The notes under the pieces are model-generated. The model did not search any database and was not told the DNA's origin. It worked only from the letters and a program-made list of their open reading frames with translations. A stretch of 64,000 bases of DNA from Anadara kagoshimensis (Eukaryota > Mollusca > Bivalvia > Arcoida > Arcidae): positions 17,747,655-17,811,654 of the forward strand of contig CM037874.1 of the NCBI GenBank assembly GCA_021292105.1, in the 5' to 3' direction. The translations under genes and the position numbers were made by a program. This document shows positions 23,280 through 35,683 of this stretch, one piece after another; the stretch's first letter is position 1; each line of letters starts with the position of its first letter.

Positions 23280-23770
23280 TGATAAAAGACGATTTTGGAT
23301 TACTCTGATGTGTATAACATATAAAATTTATAGTAATGCAGTGAAAGAAGATAGATCTAAATTCTCAAAAAGATCAGATGGAAAAACTGGTGTTGAACAG
23401 CCGAGGCAATGGAACTAGATATGGCTTTTAGAATTTTGAAAGAACTAAAAGATCAAGATTGTAAATCCATCATGGACAATCACACCATTGTATAAAGAAG
23501 AGCAAGGAGCATGTTTGATCCTCGTCTGAAAAAAATCTGAGTGTAACTGTCACAGGAAAAACTGGAATTCAAGAAAATCTAGGAGTTTACTAGTTATAAA
23601 ATGTAGATTTCTAGTTTTGCTAGTTCTAGTTTTTACTGGATTTAATTCAGTAAAAGGATTTAATTCAGTAACAATATAAATTTCCGCTTTTTACTGGTAA
23701 AAAGAACCAGAAATCTAAATTTTATTAGTTTCAATCTAGTAAAATACAAAATACTGCTTTTTACTAGGAA
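22170..23770. other. Non-coding, with a (CA)n microsatellite at 23238-23277
   Basis: No gene or other structured element seen. Confidence 0.5.
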
Positions 23771-23771
23771 A

Positions 23772-24290
23772 AATCAAAAACAAACATACTAATCCATGTC
23801 CGAATCACAATCTAGAAGCAAAGTGAAAACTTTGGAACTGACAAGTTAGGTTAGACACGTGAACTTCCACCAGGGAAGTGAGGCCTGGTGCTCCGGAAGG
23901 GTAAGCGACTCCTGTTTAGCTAGCTACACCCGCTACGTGTGATAATCAAAATTGTGTGAAAGGAACATGGAACTATGAGACGTCAAATATATCCAGGGCA
24001 ATCCTGGACATAGAGACATCAAACTTATCAACAATACTGTGATGACGGCCATAAAACTTTTTGAGGGCCTTGATAAGCCTAGACTTTCATATTCTTGAGT
24101 CAACAATTTATTTATAAGCAGCCTTCCTCGTTGTACAAGGTCCCCGTAGTGGGAACAAGATCTACCATAGCGTATTAATTGGGAAACAAATACATCATAA
24201 GCAGGAGAAGCAGGTATATTGCTGCATAAAAAAGGAAAGATGACAATAGAAAAATTGAAGTCATCACGTTTGTCCTAGGAAAACCTAAGA
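23772..24290 (+). repeat. Dispersed repeat A, longest copy
   Basis: Reads AATCAAAAACAAACATACTAATCCATGTCCGAATCACAATC, then GGGAAGTGAGGCCTGGTGCTCCGG, CCTGTTTAGCTAGCTACACCCGC, GGAACATGGAACTATGAGACGTC, TATCCAGGGCAATCCTGGACA, TGATGACGGCCATAAAACTTTTTG and a distal part with AAATACATCATAAGCAGGAG. No coding capacity. Some fifteen copies or fragments occur in the window; classification unknown. Confidence 0.85.
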
Positions 24291-24759
24291 TTTCACTGAA
24301 TTTTAGAATTAGTAAAATCCTTGATCCACTTTTAAATTAAAATCACTTTAATTTAAAACATTACTTTCTTGTTATTAGAAATCACTAAAACTCGGTAATC
24401 ACTTTCTGGCCGACTAGACATATCAATAAGATCCACTTGAACCCTAGTCATGAATCCCAACGAGATTATAGACTTTCCAGCTTTTGCCAACTTGTTTTTC
24501 TAGTAGAACATGTTGGACAAGTTTCCAAGAACAAATTAACTAACTGCATAATTTATTTTAGTTACAAGTTTTACAAATCAACCGTCTCCATGTTCGAAAG
24601 TTCAGCTAATTAATCAAGTAACAAAACAAGTACTATGGAATTACATTGGCATGTCCAAGATCCTGAGAACGATGTTAAACTTGTGGTTAGGGTTAGTTAT
24701 TCCATTATATTTAGTAATATTAGGTATATTTCATAAAATATTAATGACCATCACTTTTC

Positions 24760-27172
24760 TGTAAAATCATTTGTTTCGATATATTCAACTGTACTATTTT
24801 CTACAATGTGATGATTAATCTTTTTGTATACATTATACAATAATGTTCACTTTTATAACAGAAGTTTATGGTAAACAAATAAAAATAAATTTGGCAGGAA
24901 TTTAAGTATTTTGTATTAAGTTTCCAAGAGTTAAACGGAATATTTCTAGAATTTTATATGACATCTATTGTAGTATTCATTTTTAATACGCTTTGTTGTA
25001 ATGGTATTTGTGAGCAATCAACGTTTTTGTAAATAGAAAAATATCAAATACTTTTGTAAAGTGATGTTATTCCAAAAATTAAATTATTTATTGTTATTTT
25101 AGCAAAATAATCCAATGCCTATCAAAAGTGAGAGTGTGTTATATAGTTGCAACTCAGTTCAGGTGATTTTTTTCTAGGCACATCTGCTTCATCAACTAAT
25201 CTTCAAAGCTGGACTGAAGTAACTGCCAACGGTCACTTTCTTTTTGATGCCTTTAAACTACATCAAGGACAACATGTTCGTGCTATGATCAAATAATCCA
25301 TTTACAGCCAGTCACAATCCCGATATAAATGACGCTGAGGTGACTTCGCAGGCAATATCCGCCGAGTGCAATTCCAAACCCAACATCCAAACAAATCATT
25401 CGTCAGTACAGGTTGTGGGTATTGTGGGAAGATTTCACAGATTAGGCAGAAATCGCATCTTATCAGTGTAGGATTCGTACAGAAAACAAAATGTTTGTTG
25501 ATTGGTTGGATATGAACATATGTACGCGAGCAGAAATTATATATACAATCTAAATATGTTGTTGACTGTAATCCAATTGTGTAAAACAAGAAGCTCCCAC
25601 AGTATAATAACCCAAATTAGAAATACTAATAAACAGAATGCAATATCAAAATACACATAAAAACTTCTCAAAGTGTCTTTATAGTTTCACACAAAAATTT
25701 CAATGTATATTTCAACAATACCAGTCACATGACTAATACATAACAACACATTAGTTCTAGAATTTCTAGATAAATCAAAATTCAAAACATAAACAATATT
25801 CTATAATAAAGAACTCTACTATATTTTTAAATAAGATAACATCTTAGCGTTTAATAAGTACATATAGGAAAACGCCATTGACCTGTCCGTTTGACCTTTC
25901 ATTAGGAATATTCATATAGGAGGGTCCATCCAATACATAGGTAGCATTAGGATTCGCAGTTTACACATATACACATTGCCAGTGATTAGTGTTCATATTA
26001 TAAAGACGAAGATTACACGCGTGATCTCTATTCTTAAATCTCTATTAACTCGTCCATAATGAATATTTAAATCAAAGGTCAAACGAACAGGTCAGTGTTG
26101 TTTACCTATACTTTAAGCTATACAGCAATAACAATCACCCCAGGGAACCTTAATCTTGAAAGGTTCTATTTACAACATTAACTTTATTTACACTATATGT
26201 GTATATAACAGAGAACATTGGTTCTAAGGTAAAAACACAATTACAAAAGTTACTGAAATGGTTAACTAACGAGAAAACTGTAAATTTTGTAGAGTCGTAT
26301 ATATTTGAATAATGTAAGCAATCATCATGATCGTGATAATGCCAGTCAGACGGATCAGATCAAAATAAACCATTAATAAGTTACCACTGTACAAATCAAC
26401 TCTATAGGAATTTAATGGATTGCTTAGCACCAATACAATAGCGTGTTTCGACTCTTCTTTAAATGCCTGTGCCAAGCCATGCGCAAATTTTATGGTATAC
26501 AGTTCCTCATATTTTTATCGATTGTACAAGTACAAGTACTGATTTTCCATTTTCAGCGTTGTGGCATCAAACCAAACCATTATTTGAATATGGTATGGAA
26601 AAGATAATTATTTTATCGTGCCGCTTCTTTAAGATTAAATCATAGGAAACGATGACACGTATATTTTGGCCGATATATTATACTATGTGATGTAATAGGC
26701 TCTTTTACAGGTGTTGTGTAGCATGATTTTATGAATGATTTGTATTACATATTATACCAGTGTAACTTATCAGCACTATGCGTGATTTCGGAACATAATC
26801 CGTCACCAGCAGTGATTGGACCAACAACATGAAATTAATTTTTTTCAAGAGATTTGAAATATTCAAAGGGCCAAATATATTTAATAATTTTAAATTATGT
26901 TATAGTGTGTATTTCCAGGCAATAAGATAACTACAACGAAGGTTACGGAAACAAAAATAGCTTTACAATGGAACGGAATGTTTCACTTAGACGAATCTTT
27001 GTTTTACAAATTCATCCTCACTGTTGGATCAAATAAAGGCTATTGTGACCTTATACGCCACGAGAGTCTATCGGCTAAACAGTATGCAGTAGAAATAGAT
27101 TCTGATACTAAAGAAATCTACGTCACTCTTACGGCATATTACTGTACAGGAAAATATACAACTAGCTTTTAA
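24760..27172 (+). pseudogene. Truncated duplicate of the 3' end of the giant secreted-protein gene
   Basis: Homologous to about 59390-61503 in the same order and strand: intron sequence (24760-25177), a copy of exon 18 (acceptor TTTCTAG/GC at 25178, to about 25560) and a copy of the last exon (26919-27172). The exon 18 copy is dead: after GQHVRAMIK it reads TAA, lacks about 30 bases present in the true exon and has frameshifts. The last-exon copy is fully open (84 codons, ESLFYKFILTVGSNKGYCD.. to TAA) with an intact acceptor. Upstream exons are absent. A family B MITE sits in its intron. It is a remnant of a tandem paralogue, or of a partial segmental duplication. Confidence 0.9.
25863..26110. 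mobile_element. MITE family B copy 2
   Basis: Inverted ends TATAGG.AAAC..CATTGACCTGTCCGTTTGACCTTTCATT and AAAGGTCAAACGAACAGGTCAGTGTTGTTTACCTATA; 248 bp, no ORF. Inserted in the intron of the truncated duplicate. Confidence 0.85.
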
Positions 27173-27525
27173 AGGTATTTCCAGTTTAGATTAAAGTTAA
27201 GAGGTTATAAATACACATGCTTTGTGTGATTTATAACATTTTAATAATATTTATATATTTTTTTTAGCATTTTGAAATGTGATTCCTTTTATACCACCAT
27301 GACTTTTAATCCTTCACACTATACATTAATAAGTACCACAATACATTATGCTTATTAAATGAATTAGAATTAATGTTATATTCAATGTTTGATTTGCTTC
27401 AATAAACAAATTCAGATTTTGTCGAAATAATCTATTCTCTATCATTGAAAATTTCTAATCAATGTTTTGATTCATGAGTTCACATTATAACTAACAATTT
27501 AAATATTTTCTCAATAGTAAAAATA

Positions 27526-28430
27526 CAGTGAAACCTCCCTAAACCGGACACTCTCTAAACCGGACAACTCTCTATTCCGGACAAAATATTTGGTCCTGAA
27601 TTTATCCTTCTTTATTTCAATTACCAAGAACCTCTCTAAACCGGACACTCTCTATTCTGGACACCGGACAAACTTCTTAGTCCCAAGTTGCTTATATCCT
27701 TAAAATTGAACCTCTCTAAACCGGACAACATTTTGATTTTTTGTTACTTGTTTTTTCCTGTTTTAAATATATTAGTTTTAAACAGATCTATAAAAATATT
27801 CAATTATGAACACTTAAAAATCATAAGTTTTTTAATGCTTTTTTATTCTCATTTAAAATATTTGATATTTAATTCAATCATTTATTTATTTATTTATTAA
27901 AATTTTTATCTAAATATATATATGTATTTCTATTCTTTCTGATTGTGATTTTTTTTATAATCTAAATTTGTTTATTAATTAATCTATTTATTAATTGACA
28001 CAATAACTTAAGATAAGCACTTCTATACAGTCTTATCTTATTATCTATAGTTGCTACAGCTGTTTTGTTAATTATTATCTAGTAACATCTTATGTATCAA
28101 AGGGACTGGAAAAGTGTCAACACTATTGTTGTCCTGTCAGGGATTAATAAAGGTAGTGTCTTTGCCTTAAGTACCCTAATTAAAATCTTCTGAAGGAAGT
28201 GAATTAAAGGTGATTTTAAACCAATTAGTGCTTTTACACATAGTATATCGTATAATGAGATGTGTACTTAGCAGTTGTTGATTGTGGCTTCTCTGACATG
28301 TATTATATCTTTCTAAATTTAAAGGGAGATAAGCCAGGTTAAAATTTCAAAACCTCTCTAAACCGGACACCTCACTAAACCGGACAAAATCTATGGTCCG
28401 GAGCTTGTCCGGTTTAGAGAGGTTTTACTG
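27526..28430. mobile_element. 905-bp TA-flanked pogo-like element, CAGTGAAACCTC ends
   Basis: CAGTGAAACCTCCCTAAACCGGACA at the left is matched by TGTCCGGTTTAGAGAGGTTTTACTG at the right, both bordered by TA. The motif CTCTCTAAACCGGACA recurs inside both ends. The interior is AT-rich with no transposase frame. Ends of this type are common in pogo/Tigger-like non-autonomous elements. Confidence 0.85.
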
Positions 28431-29092
28431 TATATCATTTTAAAGATGATGACTAATCAAAAGCTAAATTAAGAGAAAAAGTGTTTCGCACAATGGCCGA
28501 CATATCAACAATTTTAAAAAAAGTGTATAAATATAAGAAACATTTTGTTTTAGGTATTGGAAATTGAACTATTTGCCCTTATAAACTTCGATTCTGAAGT
28601 CGTTTTAATATTTTTAGAAAAATAGATCTTATATAGCTCATTACGCTTGACTGCCAAATTTTAAAAGCAATGTTGACAAGCTCAATGAAATTAACATTGT
28701 GTGAATGTCCTTTTGATGCAGATTCGTCTCCAGAAATATCTATTAATATTAACGTCACGTTATGTACAGGACATAATAAAAAACAAACATATTAATCCAT
28801 GTTCGAATCATAACGGGCAGATTGTTAATGCTCTGCTAAAGATTGATGTCAAGATCTATCATAGCATTATAATTATATTGTGAAACCTTTATCATCTACA
28901 TAAATGTGTCCATCTAACATATGTGTGTATTTTAAGAGAGTTAAATTACATCACATGGCAAAAAAAAAAAAATAATCCCTAACTCCATCGCAGGTAATAC
29001 ACTCCAAGAACATGACAACAGTTCAGCATAGGTAATCTTAACCGAATGATAATGTCACCTGTCACAGCCTTTTCGTAACATATAATCAAAAA
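28431..29092. other. Non-coding; repeat A head fragment at about 28779-28825
   Basis: AAAAACAAACATATTAATCCATGTTCGAATCA is the 5' head of repeat A, truncated after about 45 bases. Nothing else recognised. Confidence 0.5.
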
Positions 29093-29435
29093 CAAACATA
29101 CCGATCCATATCCGAATCACAATCCAGAAGCAAAATAAAAACTTTGGAACTGACAATTTAGGTTAGACATGTTAACTTCCACTAGGGAAATGAGTCCGGG
29201 TGCTCCGGAGGGGTAAGCATCTCCTGTATAGTTAGCTACATCTGCTACGTGTGTAATCAAAATTATGTGAAAGGAACATGGAACTATTGGACGTCAAATA
29301 TATCTAGGGAAATCCTCGACACAGAGACATCAAACTAATCAACGACCATAGAATTTTTTGTGCCCCTGATAAGCCCAGGCTTGCAACAATTTATTTGCAA
29401 GCAGCCTGCTTCGTTGTACAAAGTCCCTTTTTCTT
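29093..29435 (+). repeat. Dispersed repeat A copy
   Basis: Starts AATCAAAAACAAACATACCG and carries the GTGCTCCGGAGGGGTAAGC and GACGTCAAATATATCTAGGG blocks; an internal gap removes part of the TGATGACGG region. Confidence 0.85.
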
Positions 29436-30465
29436 CTTATGCCCAACGTAGTTTGTGTCTCGACTCAAAATATTCCTTTTTAAAATCGATCGATCTACAC
29501 CATGTCAGACTCTTGAAACGATTTACATAAGACCTGTTATTTTAAATCTGTTTAACCCAAGATGTATTTTAACTGTCGAACCATTTAATTTTACCTGTGC
29601 TTTGTTAAGAAAAAGACTATTTGTAATGCCACCTATGTAGAATTTTCTCCGATATTTGTTCGTAGGGATTGTAAGCTGTCTGGCAGAACTATCACTATAC
29701 TCCATTACAAGGTTCCTTTTTACACCGACTCCTAGCCTATTATATCAAACCTCTGTGTACAGTAGAACAATTCAATTGCAAACATTCTGAATTTTCTGTC
29801 ATTTAATCAGTTTTCTTTTAATCTTGACTTTGTTTTCGTTTTTACCAATCCCTTGATTAGTCCACCACAGAAGCTATAAGCACAAAAGCGGGATAATTCT
29901 TATACCTTTTGATTACTGGTGCCACAAGTACATCCCAGTTAATACCCGTGTAATCTTTGTCTGCCCATTTAACAAAATTGTCAAAGGACAGCCATTCATC
30001 GGAATCAATTTTGACTTGTGTTGTATACTATGAAACTAAATAATCGGCATATATGGATCTGTATATTTCAAACGTTTTATGGTTATATTGGGCATGTGAT
30101 CGTTTAGGAAAACTACTTATCCGTCGCATTTGTTATATATTTTTATTACGCTTTATATTTTCTAAAAAATCTCAAATTCCTCTCATTACTTATTCTTTTT
30201 AGAAAAAAATTATGAAATATTTGATTCAGATTGATTGTAAAGTACATTGATATTAAAATATAGGTGTATGTTTAGTTCTATTGATACGTAAAAACTTACT
30301 AATACTTAAGACCAATAGAGTCACTGTGTATTTTATTTTATTATAGTGCCTATTGATACTGCTTTTAATAAATTTAAAGTTAAACACCATCTGTTTCCCC
30401 TACTTTTAGCTATTATCGTATCATATAGTTGAGTTAATAAGACTATAGAACCTAGGAAATGTAAG
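29436..30465. other. Non-coding, nothing recognised
   Basis: Short open frames on both strands (about 29455-29705) overlap each other and show no known motif. Confidence 0.45.
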
Positions 30466-30730
30466 TAATCAAAAACAAACATATTAATCCATGTCAGAAT
30501 CACAATCCAGAATCAAAGTAAAAACGTTGGAACTGACAAGTCAGGTTAGACATGTGAACATCCACCAGGGAAGTGTGTGGCCGGTTGCTCCGGAAGGGTA
30601 AGAACCTCCTGTTTATGTAGCTACACCCGCCACGTGTGTGAAAGGAACATGCAACTATGGGACGTCAAATATATCCAGGGTAATCCTGGACACAGAGACA
30701 TGAATCTTATCAGCAATACTGTGATGACAA
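30466..30730 (+). repeat. Dispersed repeat A copy
   Basis: Starts AATCAAAAACAAACATATTA and ends near CAATACTGTGATGACAACC. Confidence 0.85.
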
Positions 30731-31089
30731 CCTATATTAGTTGAAAGGAATGTGACATATACTTATCATTTAAAATATACAAGAAAACTATAAATACAAG
30801 AAAAACGATAAATACCATTCTGTAATGCTGTTACGTTAATGTAATTTCTAAATTTTATCATTGATTTAATGTTATAAGTAATCGATGCACTCATCTGGTA
30901 TACGTTTTGTTGATAAACTTCTACGTTTTGTTGATAAACTTCTTAAAGGTACTGTTGAATTTAAGATATACTGATAGAAATGTAAAATGTTATCATACTT
31001 AAATAGTCCTTTGAATAACGCTTCCGAAATATTGATAATATTCTACCCAATGATAAAAGGGTGACTATCTCGTCATCATACTGACCAAT

Positions 31090-31210
31090 GGTATTAAAAG
31101 AAAAGAAAAACAAATAAAGAATTTACTTCCGGTGTCCTTACTGTAAGGAGTATACACTCGGGTAGCAAGTACTACAGTTTATAGTGAAACTGTTGGTATC
31201 ATTAAACAAG
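31090..31210 (+). promoter_or_regulatory. Possible 5' UTR exon and start region of the giant gene
   Basis: A TATTAAAAG box (about 31091) is followed by a less AT-rich stretch ending in CATTAAACAAG/GTAAGT, a good 5' splice site at 31211. The ATG exon at 35605 opens with an acceptor (ATACTTTTCAG) 24 bases before the ATG, so an upstream non-coding exon must exist and this is the best candidate I see. No direct evidence of transcription. Confidence 0.3.
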
Positions 31211-31618
31211 GTAAGTAGCATTTATACTTTTATAAACATAGAAAACACTTAAAGAAAACTTAAGACGATTATTTTTTAATCAACTAATCAAGTTGACGAT
31301 TGCATGTGATTTTATAAGAAAACAAAATGGGATAAAATCACTTTAGAATATCAACTGTGATTATATAATACAATTTATAAATATAAAGCCGTAGACAACA
31401 CAATTTTTTTTGTAACCGGGTGTATTAGAGATGTTTGGAAAATCGCATGATTCATTAACTTACGATAACTTTCGACTATAAATGTTGTTTAAAATCTATA
31501 ATAATGTCCTCTCCCTTCAAGCTGAATGGGTCGATAACCGGTCTGTAGTAAACTATGTCCAAATTTAAACGTGTTAAAATTTCATGGTTTTGTGCAGATG
31601 GTATAAATGATATGAAAA

Positions 31619-31619
31619 T

Positions 31620-31662
<43 letters not shown>

Positions 31663-32005
31663 TTATTTTTAAGATTTATCTTAATCTAGTCTACATTTGA
31701 CTAAAACAATTAAATCAATCCGTTTTTCTTCATTTACGCAAGAAATGCGTGTGATATCTTGTTATGGATATCATATACTTACAGTTATGTCAATGATTAT
31801 TTTTTTGTGTTTTAAAATATTAAAGTACTATACACACCCAATTACACTAGATCACAGAGAGAAAGAGAGAGAGAGAGAGAGAGGCGCACGCACAAATGTA
31901 AGATTTGTAATGTAAATGTTGTTTCTGCAGCATATATATGTTTCAAAACATTAATGGACTTACATATCACATACTCTCTCTCTGTCTCTCTTTCTCTCTC
32001 TCTCA
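31619..32005. repeat. (TTTA)n, (GA)n and (TC)n microsatellites
   Basis: TTTA run 31619-31665; GA run about 31857-31882; TC-rich run about 31974-32005. Sequence between them is unremarkable. Confidence 0.9.
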
Positions 32006-33110
32006 GTGTTCGGTCTAGTACATGTGGTTTTGTTTTTTTTTTAAATTGAAATCATTTGCCCGTTCAACTGTAAAATTATATTAAATGCTACATATTTATG
32101 ATTTTCTATGAATAAATAACACATCTAGAGATATATATTATAACCGGTTTGAATATGAAAAGTAAACCTTTCCTCTTGTTGAAACCCTTATTTTATTCAC
32201 CTTAAAATTATGACGAATAAAAGAAGTAAAATAATACAGAAAGTAAAATAGTGTGTATTTATCAACGATTTGTAGGAATTATTTAAATTACAGGAACCAA
32301 AAAGGAAACCGAAAGTTGACACGGCTGTTAAAAAAAGATGTCTACGTGTGTAAATGTATCTGTAGTTGATATATCTTTTCTATGTGTCAAATAAAGTGGT
32401 ATATAAATGAGTAAAAACCGTTATTAGTTAAGAGTAAGAACTGGTAATTGTTTGTATTTTTAAAAAATAAATAAACCACTCACTTGCCATAGTAGACATT
32501 TTCCTCGATAGGCCGCGAATAGCTGCCCGATTTACAGTAATTAGATTATGAAGGAACGTGAATAAAATAGTTGAAAAAGTCATTTTTACCATTAAACCAT
32601 CAAGTTTGTTATCCTCAATTATAAAAGATCGAAATAATCCCATGCCTATGGTGTAAAAATTATTTTTATATCTAATGTCTGTCCTTCTATTTTTGTTTAA
32701 AAATTGCTTTTATTTCACCCTTTTCCCCTATAGTATCCAGAATCTTGATTATGGTTGCTTTTTTCGACATTTGTTGTTTCTCAGGATATTTTTTACATTT
32801 TTTTATGAATGACTTTTTGCTTCCATTTTGCGTTAAAGATTGACAGAATTCTACGCTTTTACGGTATTTCACAGGTTACTGGCATATCGTTACAGAGTAC
32901 CTGTATAGATATTTTCACCCAAAGTTTTCCGTTTTAGAAATTAAATAATTTGAATTTTATTTAATTATAAAGTCTTTGTTTAACAAAAAATAATAATAGT
33001 AATAAAAATATAAATTTAAATCATTTTGAGAATATAGTTCAAACATCTATAATTGTCGCTGGTTCAACGTCTTAGAACTTTATTTTATTTGCTCTTCACC
33101 GGTAAGTTAA
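32006..33110. other. Non-coding, nothing recognised
   Basis: AT-rich; minus-strand frames of 60-70 codons here show no known motif. Confidence 0.45.
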
Positions 33111-33111
33111 G

Positions 33112-33150
33112 AATGAATGAATGAATGAATGAATTTATTTATTTATTTGA
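33112..33150. repeat. (GAAT)n-(TTTA)n microsatellite
   Basis: Two short tetranucleotide runs in a row. Confidence 0.9.
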
Positions 33151-33954
33151 ATACACAGTCATAACTACGAAGTCATGAAATTAGAAATATTAATTCACGG
33201 CAGTTTCAAAACTGGTGTGGGTACTAGTAATTCAGAATCATAATATTCATAATAAATCGAGAAAATTAATGAATCTGTTAATGAGATTAACACCATGTAG
33301 GTAAATTCTTCACGTAGAATATACTATCATCTCATTCAATGGGAATTAGGAATTTGCTTCCGTTATCAATAAGTTACCTCGTCTGCTGATAAGAGCAATA
33401 ATTAGCAACCTTTACCTGTAACTTACACTTTCGTACACGTAATACTAACAAGTCAAAACCATCACTTTTGAAATAAATAAATGACTGAATGAATCTCGGT
33501 TCCAGTAATTTTCTATTACAGAAGTTCCGACTTCGTGAAATATTCACAGAATAAAATTATAATAATAAAAAAAATCAAAATATAAAATTTTCAAAATCAA
33601 AAGTTAAAAATGTTTGTGCGGTTTAAATTTGTTAAATATATTGAGGACCTCTAGAAATGAAAAAAAAGAGTTTGAAATAAGGAAGGCGATATGTGCTTTA
33701 TATATTTAGCGACGTTGAACACAGAATACTTTAAGACTCTATTAAATGTCACGGGCGTTGATCAAATTAAATATGAAGTATGATTTTTAGAATAAAATAT
33801 CAATCTTTCGAAATTTTTTGTTTATTTTACCTTAAAAAAGACCAAAATGATTTTAATTCATTATAAAATATTAAATTTTACATTGGCCATACACAGGTAT
33901 AAGGAAAACAAAACTGATTATTTAGCCATATTATATCATGTTAATCATAGAAAA

Positions 33955-34171
33955 AATTTAACCACATTAAAAATTACATCACAGATTAAAAATTGAAATT
34001 GGACGTTATTCAAAAATAGAAAGAAAAGATAAATTATGCACTAAATGTAATAGTAATTCTATAGAAGATGAAATTCATTTCTTGATAGACTGTCCAGTAA
34101 TTTTGACAGATGATAGAAATAAACTATTTTCGGCTATAATAAATACATCAAATAAATGTTTTAATAATTAA
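33955..34171 (+). pseudogene. LINE C-terminal zinc-region fragment
   Basis: Plus-strand reading gives LHHRLKIEIGRYSKIERKDK, then C-T-K-C-N-S-N-S-I-E-D-E-I-H-F-L-I-D-C-P and a TAA. This is the C..C..E.E.HFL..C zinc-binding tail of a non-LTR retrotransposon polyprotein. Both ends are truncated; it is not an expressed gene. Confidence 0.75.
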
Positions 34172-34358
34172 ACAACTCTTTTTGGATTTTAAGTTGGGAA
34201 GATTGTGATATACTTAAGACTTTTGTACAACCTGGGGTACAACAAAAGTCTTTTTTTCCCGTTTCAATCGTCATATTCTACGCTGTTCATAAGTGTTATC
34301 TCCCCTGTCATGTTTTCGAAATGGTGAATGATTTTCCAAACATCTCTTTTAGGACAAC

Positions 34359-34480
34359 AACAACCTGTCATAATGGCCACCTGTATATAAGGTGCATATA
34401 AAGGCCAGTAGAATTGTATCCTAATTGGTCTTTATTCATATTATTTAAACCTGTATATAAAGGCCACCTAGATATGATTT
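34359..34480. mobile_element. Fragment of the CAGTCAAACCTG MITE
   Basis: AAAGGCCAGTAGAATTGTAT and CTGTATATAAAGGCCACC match the interior of 43757-43931; the terminal inverted repeats are lost. Confidence 0.65.
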
Positions 34481-34627
34481 TGCGTGTTAATTATTGAATG
34501 TATATAGAATGCATATGTTACAGATTGAACTTTATAGCTTTATATGGTGTAAGATTTTACATTTGATCAGATCAATTTTTTTCTGAACAATAGACTAAGA
34601 TATCCTTAGCATAGGCACATACGGTGA

Positions 34628-34867
34628 TATAGAGAAACAACATTGACCTGTCCTCTTGACCTTTATTTTAAATATTTATTATGTACCATGCAGTGCATTT
34701 GTGTATAGGGATTAGTTGTATTCAGAGTAAGAACACTAACTTATACAAGTTCCGTGTGCATATAGCAAAATTGCAATTCTTAACACCATCCATGTATTGT
34801 ATAGACCGTTCTATTTGACTATATCTAATGAAAGGTCAAGCGGACAGGTCAGTGTTGTTTACCTATA
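34628..34867. mobile_element. MITE family B copy 3
   Basis: Ends TATAGAGAAACAACATTGACCTG and CAGGTCAGTGTTGTTTACCTATA are inverted copies; 240 bp, no ORF. Confidence 0.85.
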
Positions 34868-35179
34868 CGATACTTGCACCTATATGATGGAGCAATGAAG
34901 ATCTAGATGTCATGCGATATTTTTCTTCTATTGGTATTTTTTGTACTGCAAAGGCCATATTTTTAGCTTGTTATATGTTAATGACTTTAAATATCAAGAA
35001 AAAACTTCCTTTGGCGGTTTCACCTAAACATTGATACCGATATGATACTACGTATACTAACTATACTAAAAGAACATACATTTCTTGTACTAGAGGGTAA
35101 CAAAAGTTACGAAGTCATACGTTTGATACTTAAACGTCTTGGTGACAACCATTCTTTTTTTCTGCTTAGCTAAGCCCGG

Positions 35180-35520
35180 CCAATTTTGATAAGTTTAATT
35201 TCACACATGACGGGTGTATAAGTAGCTATGCGATCTTCTTTCCAGATTTAACAAGGTTCTACATAAATTCTGCTTCATAAGAATAAAGAAACAAATCAGC
35301 AAGCAATGGTGCACAGTTTGTACCAATTGGTATACCGATTGTTTTCTGAAAAACTATATTACCAAACACACCAAATATGTTATCTATCAAAAACTCCAAC
35401 ATTTTGTTGATGGTATCTTCAGTATATTTTTGATTGGAATCCGTGTGATCTCGAAGTCATAGACTTCGGCCAAATATCCGACCCATCGAATAATTCCTTG
35501 GTGTAGCGCAGCTTGTCATT
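35180..35520 (-). pseudogene. Reverse transcriptase fragment (GIPxGTNCAPLLADLFLYSYE type)
   Basis: Minus strand: MLEFLIDNIFGVFGNIV, then after a one-base slip QKTIGIPIGTNCAPLLADLF followed by LYSYEAEFM and a stop. The G-x-P-x-G-T-N-C-A-P-L-L-A-D-L-F motif is a conserved reverse transcriptase block of retroelements common in aquatic animals, possibly Penelope-like. It is inactivated by stops and a frameshift. It ends about 110 bases before the signal-peptide exon of the giant gene. Confidence 0.75.
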
Positions 35521-35628
35521 AAGTACATAATCTTATGTTTTAAATGTTCCATATTTTACGATTTATTTACAAAGTTGATATTTGTTTTCAAATATACTTT
35601 TCAGTGGACAAGAGTACAGAGTAATATC

Positions 35629-35683
35629 ATGGATACCTTACTGTGTGTATTTCTCTTCCTAATGTTTCATACATATACAACAG
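35629..35683 (+). CDS. Giant gene exon 1: signal peptide
   Basis: ATG then DTLLCVFLFLMFHTYTT, a hydrophobic signal-peptide core, ending CAACAG/GTACGT (phase 1). A 24-base 5' UTR follows the acceptor TTTTCAG at 35604. Confidence 0.85.
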
